Shown here: positions 26,953 through 34,299 of the stretch, in pieces
How positions within the stretch are numbered: the first letter of the stretch is position 1
How the letters are laid out: every line of letters starts with the position of its first letter
NCBI RefSeq assembly: GCF_008370045.1
Contig: NZ_VOBN01000014.1
Coordinates: 1-64,000 of the forward strand
Length of the DNA: 64,000 nt
DNA from: Pseudomonas sp. ANT_J12
GTDB lineage: Bacteria; Pseudomonadota; Gammaproteobacteria; Pseudomonadales; Pseudomonadaceae
Direction: 5' to 3'
The notes under the pieces: model-generated
What the model was told of the DNA's origin: nothing
The model's input: only the letters and a program-made list of their open reading frames with translations
The model's database searches: none
Program-made: the position numbers and the translations under genes

Positions 26953-27668
26953 GCACTCCGCGAAAGTCAGTTCAACCGAAGATCCTCGTCGTCGATGTCG
27001 GCGGTTCACACATCAAATGCCTGCTCAGTGGCGAGACGACTCGGCGCAAGTTCAAATCCGGGCCAAAACTCACACCGCAGCAGATGGTCGCCGGGATACT
27101 CAAGATTACCGCCGACTGGCGTTTCGATGCGCTGTCGATCGGCTACCCCGGTGTCGTCACTCAGGGCGCCCCGGCGCTGGAGCCGCACCACTTGGCGCCA
27201 GGGTGGGTCGGCTTCGATTTCGAGGAGGCGTTCGGCCTGCCGGTACGTATCGTCAACGATGCGGCAATGCAGGCCCTCGGCAGCTATCGGGGCGGTAAAA
27301 TGCTGTTCCTGGGCCTGGGCACCGGCCTGGGGTCCGCGCTGATTTTGGACGGGCATATCGTGGCGATGGAGCTTGGTCACTTGCGGCGTAGTAAGCGGCA
27401 TGATTATGAAGATCTGCTCGGCAAACGCGGCTACAAGCGCCTAGGTAAGAAGAAATGGCGGCGCAAGGTACATGCCGTCGTCGAAGGCTTTTGCGCGGCA
27501 CTGATGCCCGACGAAATCGTCATCGGCGGCGGACAGGCCGACCGGCTCAAGACACTTCCACCCCGAAGCCGATTGGGCAATAACGCGGCGGCCTTTGTGG
27601 GCGGGTTTCGCCTGTGGGACACGTCGCCGCCGGCCAAGTCACCAAGCGCTTATAAGGATCTTTCGTGA
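26949..27668 (+). CDS. ppgK: polyphosphate glucokinase-like ROK/ASKHA kinase
   Basis: 239 residues, the usual length of the PpgK group. Phosphate-1 motif VVDVGGSHIK, the IGYPGVV substrate region and GLGTGLGSALI with ELGHL resemble polyphosphate glucokinases more than ATP-type glucokinases. It would phosphorylate glucose from the GH15 step using polyphosphate (some members also use ATP). The C-terminus (NNAAAFVGGFRLWD) is family-like. Translationally coupled to the GH15 gene; the operon thus runs glucoside to glucose to glucose 6-phosphate to pentose phosphate. Confidence 0.8.
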   Translation: MSTPRKSVQPKILVVDVGGSHIKCLLSGETTRRKFKSGPKLTPQQMVAGILKITADWRFDALSIGYPGVVTQGAPALEPHHLAPGWVGFDFEEAFGLPVRIVNDAAMQALGSYRGGKMLFLGLGTGLGSALILDGHIVAMELGHLRRSKRHDYEDLLGKRGYKRLGKKKWRRKVHAVVEGFCAALMPDEIVIGGGQADRLKTLPPRSRLGNNAAAFVGGFRLWDTSPPAKSPSAYKDLS

Positions 27669-27711
27669 CCGCGAGTTCGGCATTGCATCAAAGCGGCAGG
27701 GATAAGCGCGA

Positions 27712-28008
27712 TTAATCGTTTATCCCATTCAGGTGGCAATAATCGTTCCAGTCCATTTCTACCATTTCTGCGACTTCACGATGGAACTCCATGGTCAGGC
27801 ATTTCAGTTCTTCGGGAGATTCAGATATCAGTGTAAGCGTCAACTCCCACACCTCTATTCCCAGACGTATAGCCTCTTGTTCAAAGGCTGACTCAATACA
27901 CATTTTTTTTTCGTCTTGACTCAGTCCCTGGACAGCATCATTGAGCGATGAGTCGCCGTTGAAAAATTTGGAGAGCGCTAATTCTCTTCGTAAATCATCT
28001 GAATTCAT
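27712..28008 (-). CDS. small DUF6388-like protein
   Basis: 98 acidic residues, no membrane segment. The pattern of an N-terminal ALSKFF helix, a LSQDEKKMCIESAFEQEA middle and a REVAEMVEMDWNDYCHLN end resembles the small Pseudomonas DUF6388 proteins of unknown function. It is convergent with the ppgK operon and ends 43 bp from it. The family identity is from memory of the pattern, so moderate. Confidence 0.6.
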   Translation of the reverse strand: MNSDDLRRELALSKFFNGDSSLNDAVQGLSQDEKKMCIESAFEQEAIRLGIEVWELTLTLISESPEELKCLTMEFHREVAEMVEMDWNDYCHLNGIND

Positions 28009-28074
28009 CAGTTCTTCCAGTCTTGTGAGACGTCCAGGATTTTTGCCTTGGCGTGGTATGACGATCGACCATCG

Positions 28075-29283
28075 TCAGGCAGTTTCAGTCTCCTCGAACC
28101 AACCGAGAATCATTTGAGTAAAAAACAAATGCACCGTATCCCACCAGCGTGTCCACCAACTGCCTGGCTCACCGTCCTCAAGTGCTATCAAGGGCCGGCT
28201 CCCCAGTTTTTTTCCAGCATCGTACAGTTCCAGTTTTCCAAGGACGGTGCCCATAGCGATAGGTGCTTCGAGCGGTCCATCAATCTCTATGCGTGTCTCT
28301 AAATCCCGATTTTTATTCTTGGGCAAGGTGAGGGTCATGTCGTCAAGTAATCCCAGAGCGAGCGATCGATTTTTACCTTTCCAGAGCGCAGACCACGTGA
28401 GAATTTCCCCGGCTTTTTTGTAGGTTTGAGTGTCGTAGAAGCGAAAGCCGTAACCCATCAGTTTTTCTGTTTCTGCTGTGCGCTTTAGGGTACTGCTAGC
28501 GCCGAAAATCACACTGATCAAACGTCGCCCGCTTCGGTGGGACGAAGCCACCAGGCAATAGCCAGCCGCCTCGGTATGGCCGGTTTTCAAACCGTCGAAG
28601 CTTGCGTCGCGCCATAACAGTAGGTTGCGGTTGGCTTGGCGTATTCCATTCCAGGTGAAGTGTTTTTTGGCGTATAGCCCGTAGTAATCACTACCTTCAC
28701 TGATGATCGCGCGAGCCAATGTTGCCATGTCCCGGGCAGATGAATAATGCTCTGGCTCAGGCAACCCTGTGGAATTCATGAAGTGTGTGTTGGCCATCCC
28801 CAGAGTAGTCGCGGTCGAGTTCATCATCCCAACGAAGACGCCTTCCGTTCCGGCCACATGTTCGGCGAGCGCAACGCTTGCGTCATTCCCCGAGTCGATG
28901 ATCACCCCACTAAGCAAGTCGTGAACCGAGACCGAACTGCCGGGATCAAGAAACATGCGTGAGCCGCCGGTACGCCAGGCATTTTCGCTGACCGTGACCA
29001 TGGCATCAGCGCTCATACGCCCGGCCTTGATCTCACGACTGGTGACAAATGCGGTCATCATTTTCGTCAGGCTGGCTGGCGGTAGATGCATATCACTGTT
29101 GTGGCTGGTAATGACGGTACCCGTTTCAGCATCGACCAGTATCCAGGCTTTGGCGCCAAGCTTCGGCGCGGCAGGGATCATGGCCCCTTGAGTGTTATTG
29201 TCAGCCAGAGCAGGGCTAGCCCAGGCGAGCGGCGCTGTTACACAGAGAGCAGTGAGCATGAGCAGGAACAACAGGTATTTCAC
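28075..29283 (-). CDS. dacC: D-alanyl-D-alanine carboxypeptidase (penicillin-binding protein 5/6 type)
   Basis: About 402 residues with a signal peptide. The catalytic SLTK (Ser near residue 71), SGN in IIDSGNDAS and KTG in LKTGHTEAAG are complete. The C-terminal beta domain is followed by an amphipathic membrane-anchor helix (WWDTVHLFFTQMILGW). It trims the terminal D-Ala of peptidoglycan pentapeptides in the periplasm. GTG 29283 is chosen (AAGG 10 nt upstream); a TTG at 29289 is the alternative. The promoter carries an element also found between the two-component genes and the small gene at 31634, so envelope-stress control is likely. Confidence 0.9.
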   Translation of the reverse strand: MKYLLFLLMLTALCVTAPLAWASPALADNNTQGAMIPAAPKLGAKAWILVDAETGTVITSHNSDMHLPPASLTKMMTAFVTSREIKAGRMSADAMVTVSENAWRTGGSRMFLDPGSSVSVHDLLSGVIIDSGNDASVALAEHVAGTEGVFVGMMNSTATTLGMANTHFMNSTGLPEPEHYSSARDMATLARAIISEGSDYYGLYAKKHFTWNGIRQANRNLLLWRDASFDGLKTGHTEAAGYCLVASSHRSGRRLISVIFGASSTLKRTAETEKLMGYGFRFYDTQTYKKAGEILTWSALWKGKNRSLALGLLDDMTLTLPKNKNRDLETRIEIDGPLEAPIAMGTVLGKLELYDAGKKLGSRPLIALEDGEPGSWWTRWWDTVHLFFTQMILGWFEETETA

Positions 29284-29348
29284 AAGCAAAAGACCTTGGG
29301 GCAGCAGAAAGTGCCGCCAAGCTAGCCCCCAGGGCAGGGGGGCTCAAA

Positions 29349-29380
29349 TTAAGCTGGATTAAGTTAAATTTAATGTTCGG
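29349..29380 (-). promoter_or_regulatory. putative response-regulator box upstream of dacC
   Basis: Read toward dacC (minus strand) the region ends in CTTAATCCAGCTTAA, a CTTAA direct repeat with 10-bp period like PmrA/PhoP-class boxes, preceded by an AT-rich part starting CCGAACATTAAAT. A closely similar element (about 27 of 32 positions) lies at 31531-31562. A TAGCTT at 29319-29324 would be a -10, 24 bp after the box, so the box covers the -35 region. The start codon is 66 bp from the box. Confidence 0.7.
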
Positions 29381-29399
29381 TCTCCGATAAGGACGTAGA

Positions 29400-30785
29400 T
29401 CAGTCGGAAACCATCGGGCAATGAATCAAAACACGGGTGCCAAGACCGAAGGCGGCGGGCTGGATATCCAGCGAGTAGCCATGCAGTTTCACAATGGCAG
29501 CGACCAACGATAATCCGAGGCCGTGGCCGGGCTGCATGCTGCTAGCTTCCCCTCGATAAAGCCTGCGAATGACATGTGTACGGTCCGCCTCGGGAATCCC
29601 GGCCCCATCATCGGCAACCTCGATGATGACTGTTGAATCCTTGATGCTACCGCGCAATGTGATATGCCCGCCCACTGGCGCAAACTTGATGGCGTTATCC
29701 AGTAAGTTGACCAGCGCTTCGAACAGCAACGATGAGTCGCCATACAATCTGGGCAAGTCATCGGTAATTTCCAGGGAAAGAGTCTGAGAACGATCCAGCG
29801 CCAGAGGTTCATAAAACTCATGTGCCTGTTGCAACAGCGCCATGATCGGAAAAGGAGCAAAGGCCGAGCAGCGACGGATATCGTCGAGCTCGGCGACTCG
29901 AAGCAGTCCTTGAAAGCGCACCATGATTGATTCGCTTTCCTCAAGGGCCTGATTCAATGTGTGCTGGTGATCACTGTCCAGAGGCAACTGTTGGAGTTGA
30001 TAAAGCCTTGCACGCAACCGTGTCAGTGGCGTTCGCAAATCATGGGCAACGCCATCGCAGACACTCTTGACCTCATGCATCAGTTGCTCGATATGGTCGA
30101 GCATTGTATTCACGGCGCTTGCCAGCATATCCAGTTCATCACGGCGGGCTGACAAGGGTAAACGCTCCGCCAAGTTGCCTGAAACGATACTTTCCGTACA
30201 AAGCTGCAAGCGTTTGACACGACGCAACGGTCGGCGTCGCAACAAACGCCAGCCAATTAACCCGGGAATCAGTGTTAACGAAAAACCCCACATCAAGGCC
30301 TGCTCAATAATCCCGCCCACGGCAGAAATCGAGCCGCCGTCACGCGCCAGAATAAGAATATGCCCGTCGGGGCGGCGTGCTAACAGCGCATAACTGCTTC
30401 TGGTTTCTTTGTTGGGTAGTGCGATACTCAGTCCGCGCTCAAGATAATGAACCTTGCCATCATCGGGCAGACTGGAGCGAAGTTTGAGCAGGTCTCCGGC
30501 AACGTGTTGTCCATCGGAAGTGAACAATCCGTAAGCATCGATACCGGGCGTTGAATAGGCTTCACTGACAGCCAGTTCCTTCACCAGTTTTTCATCATCG
30601 ATCTTTTGATAGTAATGGGCACGCTGCAGTAATGTTCGCTCTGCAACGGTTCCCAGATAGTGGGAGATTTCCCAGTACAACACGCCGGTAAAAAGTGCAC
30701 CCCACGCTACAAAAAACAGCGCGTAGAAACCGATCAGTCGACTACCGGACGAGCGCCATTTCTCAGTCTTTGACAGCAAGGACAT
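29400..30785 (-). CDS. sensor histidine kinase (OmpR-partner type)
   Basis: 461 residues. Two membrane segments (about 15-38 and 160-185) flank a periplasmic loop of about 120 residues; a HAMP domain follows, then the H-box VAHDLRTPLTRL and the ATPase blocks NLLDNAIKF, DDGAGIP and GLGLSLV. It autophosphorylates on His and passes phosphate to the co-encoded regulator. ATG 30785 overlaps the regulator's end by 23 bp. The open frame extends upstream within the regulator gene and is not a real start. Located directly upstream of dacC on the same strand, about 20 bp before its box. Stimulus unknown; PmrB-like sensing of cations or antimicrobial peptides is a guess. Confidence 0.88.
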   Translation of the reverse strand: MSLLSKTEKWRSSGSRLIGFYALFFVAWGALFTGVLYWEISHYLGTVAERTLLQRAHYYQKIDDEKLVKELAVSEAYSTPGIDAYGLFTSDGQHVAGDLLKLRSSLPDDGKVHYLERGLSIALPNKETRSSYALLARRPDGHILILARDGGSISAVGGIIEQALMWGFSLTLIPGLIGWRLLRRRPLRRVKRLQLCTESIVSGNLAERLPLSARRDELDMLASAVNTMLDHIEQLMHEVKSVCDGVAHDLRTPLTRLRARLYQLQQLPLDSDHQHTLNQALEESESIMVRFQGLLRVAELDDIRRCSAFAPFPIMALLQQAHEFYEPLALDRSQTLSLEITDDLPRLYGDSSLLFEALVNLLDNAIKFAPVGGHITLRGSIKDSTVIIEVADDGAGIPEADRTHVIRRLYRGEASSMQPGHGLGLSLVAAIVKLHGYSLDIQPAAFGLGTRVLIHCPMVSD

Positions 30786-31443
30786 AACCGGCACCGCGTA
30801 TTGTATGGATGGCGGGAGTGCCTTCGGCGCCTTCCAGCTTTTTGCGCAGCCGACCGATGTGGACATCAATGATGTTAGTCCCCGGGTCGAATCGATAACC
30901 CCAGACTTCTTCAAAAAGCATGGTGCGGGTGACCAGTTGGCCAGCACTGCGCATCAGGTAATTGAGCAGTTTGAATTCGGTTGGCAGCAGCAGGATATGT
31001 TCGTCATTTCGAGACAGTTTGTGCTCGACCAGTTCCAGTCGCAGGTTTCCGTAAGTGAGTTGCGGATGGCTTGCATCGGTACTGGTACGCCGAAGCAATG
31101 CGTCAAGACGCGCAACCATCTCGATAGCAGAAAAGGGTTTGGTCAGATAGTCATCGCCGCCCGCGCGAAGCCCTTGGACGCGCTCATCTACATCCGAAAG
31201 CGCACTGATCATCAAGACGGGCGTATTAATCCCCAGACTACGCAACGTACTGACAATCGTCAGTCCATCAAAGTCGGGAAGCATCCGATCCAGGGTAATG
31301 GCGTCGTAACCTCCTGCAATCGCCAGGGCCAGGCCGTCTCGACCGGTAGCGGCCCATCTTGAACTGAACCCATGGCGTTGGAGTTCAGCAATGATGACTT
31401 CCGCCGTCACCTTGTCGTCCTCTATGACCAGTGCGCAACTCAT
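30763..31443 (-). CDS. OmpR-family response regulator
   Basis: 226 residues: receiver domain (acidic pair in VIEDD, phosphoacceptor Asp in ITLDRMLPDFDG near residue 52, Lys in YLTKPFS), then a winged helix with TEFKLLNYLMR and DVHIGRLRKKLE. A strong GGAGGAAG ribosome site precedes ATG 31443, which settles the start against the upstream frame. It should bind direct repeats; the CTTAA repeats upstream of dacC and at 31548-31564 are the likely targets, one of them also lying in its own upstream region (autoregulation). Confidence 0.9.
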   Translation of the reverse strand: MSCALVIEDDKVTAEVIIAELQRHGFSSRWAATGRDGLALAIAGGYDAITLDRMLPDFDGLTIVSTLRSLGINTPVLMISALSDVDERVQGLRAGGDDYLTKPFSAIEMVARLDALLRRTSTDASHPQLTYGNLRLELVEHKLSRNDEHILLLPTEFKLLNYLMRSAGQLVTRTMLFEEVWGYRFDPGTNIIDVHIGRLRKKLEGAEGTPAIHTIRGAGYVLAVKD

Positions 31444-31530
31444 AACTTCCTCCATTAGTACCTGTTTTCGGGCAATTGCGGCGCAATGTCGACAGCCAAT
31501 GCAGGCGTACCCTAGTGACCAACGATCCCG

Positions 31531-31564
31531 CCGAACATTAAATATTTCTTAACCCACCTTAACC
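31531..31564 (+). promoter_or_regulatory. putative response-regulator box upstream of the 31634 small gene
   Basis: CCGAACATTAAAT begins the element and CTTAACC occurs at 31548-31554 and again at 31558-31564 (10-bp period). The orientation relative to the small gene matches that at dacC. TATATT at 31587-31592 would be a -10, 22 bp past the box. On the other strand it is about 90 bp upstream of the response-regulator gene, so it may serve both directions. Confidence 0.65.
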
Positions 31565-31633
31565 CCGTCGCCAGTTAAAGCACGGATATATTCGCCACAA
31601 CAACGGATCAATCGCACTGAAAGGATGAAAGAT

Positions 31634-31723
31634 GTGACCCCTTATCTGGCTTTCTTTTTACTGACGTTCGGCTTGGTGTGTACCTACGCGACATGGGCCG
31701 CACAGACTACTAGCGAGGATTAA
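31634..31723 (+). CDS. putative 29-residue membrane peptide
   Basis: GTG start with GAAAGG 9 nt upstream; the peptide reads TPYLAFFLLTFGLVCTYA then TWAAQTTSED, one transmembrane segment with an acidic C-terminus. An in-frame ATG at 31625 abuts the ribosome site and would add three residues. Support for being real comes from the promoter: the same element, orientation and spacing to a -10 as at dacC, and a 71-bp gap from box to start compared with 66 bp there. Small single-span peptides next to two-component systems often feed back on the sensor kinase. Not in any family I recognise. Confidence 0.5.
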   Translation: MTPYLAFFLLTFGLVCTYATWAAQTTSED

Positions 31724-31926
31724 CTGAGCCGGCGGTTGAGTTGTCTGTGTGATAAGGCACGTAAGTATTAGTTGGAAATCGTGCAGGCCAGCCCGCTGAT
31801 GAAAATTAACAGCAAGGTATGTGGGGTGGCGTACAGACCTGATTTTGAACGTGGGGAATAGTCAAAGGTGAGGTACGAGGACTACGGCATGAGTCGCAGT
31901 ACTACCACTTGATTAGAGGTATCGAC

Positions 31927-34299
31927 ATGTCGGTTCCCTACCACAGGCTATTTCATTTCCTGCTATACAGCCCCGTGTTCGTTCACGCACCTGAAAGCAA
32001 CGAAGCGCGGCTCGTCCAGCGCCTGATTGACGCAATTGGCGAATATGACTATCGAACCGATGTCGTGCCCACGCCGACCGGTGCCAAGGTCGCGGCAGAG
32101 ACGGATATGGGGATCGGTTGCTTTCTGCTGTCTATCGACGGCCCGGAAGAGTCTGCGATTCAGGCGCTCATCAACACCATCAGACATGAGCGCGGGCTTG
32201 ATACGCCCATCTACCTGATGAGCGAATTGAAAGGTCTGGAGTCGCTATCACTCGTTCCGTTGGGCGAGGTCACCGGATACGTCTATCTCGACCATGAAAC
32301 GCCAGCCTTTTCGGCAAAGGAAACGATTTTCGCGCTGGAGCGCTATGCCACCGGGTTAAAGCCACCGTTCTTCGGTGCCCTGATGGACTACGACTACGAA
32401 GGCAACCAGATGTGGACCTGTCCGGGTCACCAGGGCGGTGCTTTCTACCGGCGCAGCCCGGCTGGACGTCTCTTTGTCGAGCATCTGGGCGAAGCAGTGT
32501 TTCGTAACGACATCGACAACTCGGTGCCCGAAATGGGCGATCTGCTGACACACGTCGGTCCGGCGCTTGCCGCGCAGATGGCGGCGGCAAAGGTCTTTGG
32601 CGCCGATCGCACTTACTTCATCCTCAACGGAACCTCGACGTCGAACAAGGTCGTGACCGCGGCGCTGCTAAAGCGTGGCGACCTTGTGTTATTCGATCGC
32701 AACAACCATAAATCGAATCATCAAGGGGCGCTGCAACTGGCCGGTGCGATCCCGATTTACCTCGAAACGGACCGCAACCCACAGGGCCTCATCGGCCCAA
32801 TCGATTACGACGCACTGGACGAAACGAAGTTGCGTGAGCAAATCCGCAACCATCCACTGGTCACCGACCCAGAGGCATGGAAACGTGAGCGGCCGTTCCG
32901 CCTGGCCATCGTCGAGCAATGCAGTTATGACGGCACGATCTATAACACTGGTAGCCTGATCGAACGAATCGGCCACCTGTGTGAGTACGTCCACTTCGAC
33001 GAAGCGTGGGCGGGTTTCATGAAGTTTCACCCGTTATTTGCCGGGCATTTTGCGATGGGGCTGGAGAACCTCGACGCCGATAGTCCCGGCATCGTCGCTA
33101 CCCAGTCAACTCACAAGCAACTGGCCGGCTTCTCGCAGGCCTCGCAAATTCATGTGCGCGACGAGCATATCAAGGGGCAAGCGCGACGCACCGGACATCG
33201 ACGGTTCAACGAGATGTTCATGCTGCACTGCTCGACCTCGCCGTTCTATCCACTGTTTGCCAGCCTTGATGTCGATGCTCAGATGCATAAGGGGCGCAAC
33301 GGCTTGGTGCTTTGGGACGACGCGATCCGCATCGGTATTGAAACGCGTAAAAAGCTACGCACGTTAAAACACCAATTTGCGGAGACTGCCAAGGGCGATG
33401 CCAGTGATTGGTTCTTCGATCCGTTCGTGCCCGATGTGGTGACGATCACAGATTCCAGGTTCAGCCCGCTACTTGATGGCGTGCGCTGGGAGGATATCCC
33501 CACCGACGTGCTTGCGCGCGAGCCCGCGTGCTGGGCTCTGGTCCCGGATGCTCGCTGGCATGGTTTCCGGCACGCGGCGCCGGACTGGGCGATGACTGAT
33601 CCGAACAAGCTGACGCTGATCACGCCTGGCTTCGACCGTAAGACCGGGGAGTACAGCGATACCGGCATCCCGGCGACGCTGTTGGCCGCCTACCTGCGCG
33701 AGAACAATATCGTGCCGGAAAAATGCGACCTCAATAGCATTCTCTTCCTGCTGACTCCCGCCGTTGAGGCCGGCAAGTGCGGGTCATTGATTTCCAGGCT
33801 GGTGGCGTTTAAGCACCTGTACGACACAGACGCGGTGCTCGAAGCGGTGCTGCCGACAACGCTTGCGCGCTATCCGCAGCGTTACGCCGGTTACACGCTG
33901 CGGCGCCTGTGCGACGAGATGCATGGTTTCTACCGCAAGCACGACATCGCGTCCCTGCAAAGGCTGTGCTTTCGCGGCGAGCACTTTCCAGAGCAGGCTA
34001 TGTCGGTCGCCGACGCCACCGAGGCGTTCGTCGGCAACCGCGTCGACTACCTGCCGCTGTCCGAGTGCAAGGGGCGTATTTCGGCAACGCTGGCACTCAT
34101 TTATCCACCTGGGATCGGCATTGTTGTACCCGGCGAACGGTATGACGATCGGGCGCAGCCGATGCTCGACTACTTTCTCGTGTTCGAAGAGGCGTTCAAT
34201 CGGTTCCCTGGCTTCGAGTTCGAGGTACAGGGCGTTTATGCCGATGATGTCGACGGCCGCGTTGTTTTCCACACCTATGTCGTGCAGGAGTCAACATGA
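31927..34299 (+). CDS. Orn/Lys/Arg decarboxylase, PLP-dependent (first of pair)
   Basis: 790 residues, the large inducible decarboxylase type: N-terminal receiver-like wing domain (about 1-125), PLP aspartate-aminotransferase-fold core with Lys397 in STHKQLAG, and a C-terminal domain. It removes CO2 from a basic amino acid, consuming a cytoplasmic proton and yielding a diamine. AGAGG lies 7 nt before ATG 31927. Its stop overlaps the second decarboxylase by 4 bp, and an ArcD-like antiporter follows, the usual decarboxylase-antiporter pairing for acid resistance. Whether it uses arginine, lysine or ornithine is not clear from sequence. Confidence 0.9.
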   Translation: MSVPYHRLFHFLLYSPVFVHAPESNEARLVQRLIDAIGEYDYRTDVVPTPTGAKVAAETDMGIGCFLLSIDGPEESAIQALINTIRHERGLDTPIYLMSELKGLESLSLVPLGEVTGYVYLDHETPAFSAKETIFALERYATGLKPPFFGALMDYDYEGNQMWTCPGHQGGAFYRRSPAGRLFVEHLGEAVFRNDIDNSVPEMGDLLTHVGPALAAQMAAAKVFGADRTYFILNGTSTSNKVVTAALLKRGDLVLFDRNNHKSNHQGALQLAGAIPIYLETDRNPQGLIGPIDYDALDETKLREQIRNHPLVTDPEAWKRERPFRLAIVEQCSYDGTIYNTGSLIERIGHLCEYVHFDEAWAGFMKFHPLFAGHFAMGLENLDADSPGIVATQSTHKQLAGFSQASQIHVRDEHIKGQARRTGHRRFNEMFMLHCSTSPFYPLFASLDVDAQMHKGRNGLVLWDDAIRIGIETRKKLRTLKHQFAETAKGDASDWFFDPFVPDVVTITDSRFSPLLDGVRWEDIPTDVLAREPACWALVPDARWHGFRHAAPDWAMTDPNKLTLITPGFDRKTGEYSDTGIPATLLAAYLRENNIVPEKCDLNSILFLLTPAVEAGKCGSLISRLVAFKHLYDTDAVLEAVLPTTLARYPQRYAGYTLRRLCDEMHGFYRKHDIASLQRLCFRGEHFPEQAMSVADATEAFVGNRVDYLPLSECKGRISATLALIYPPGIGIVVPGERYDDRAQPMLDYFLVFEEAFNRFPGFEFEVQGVYADDVDGRVVFHTYVVQEST

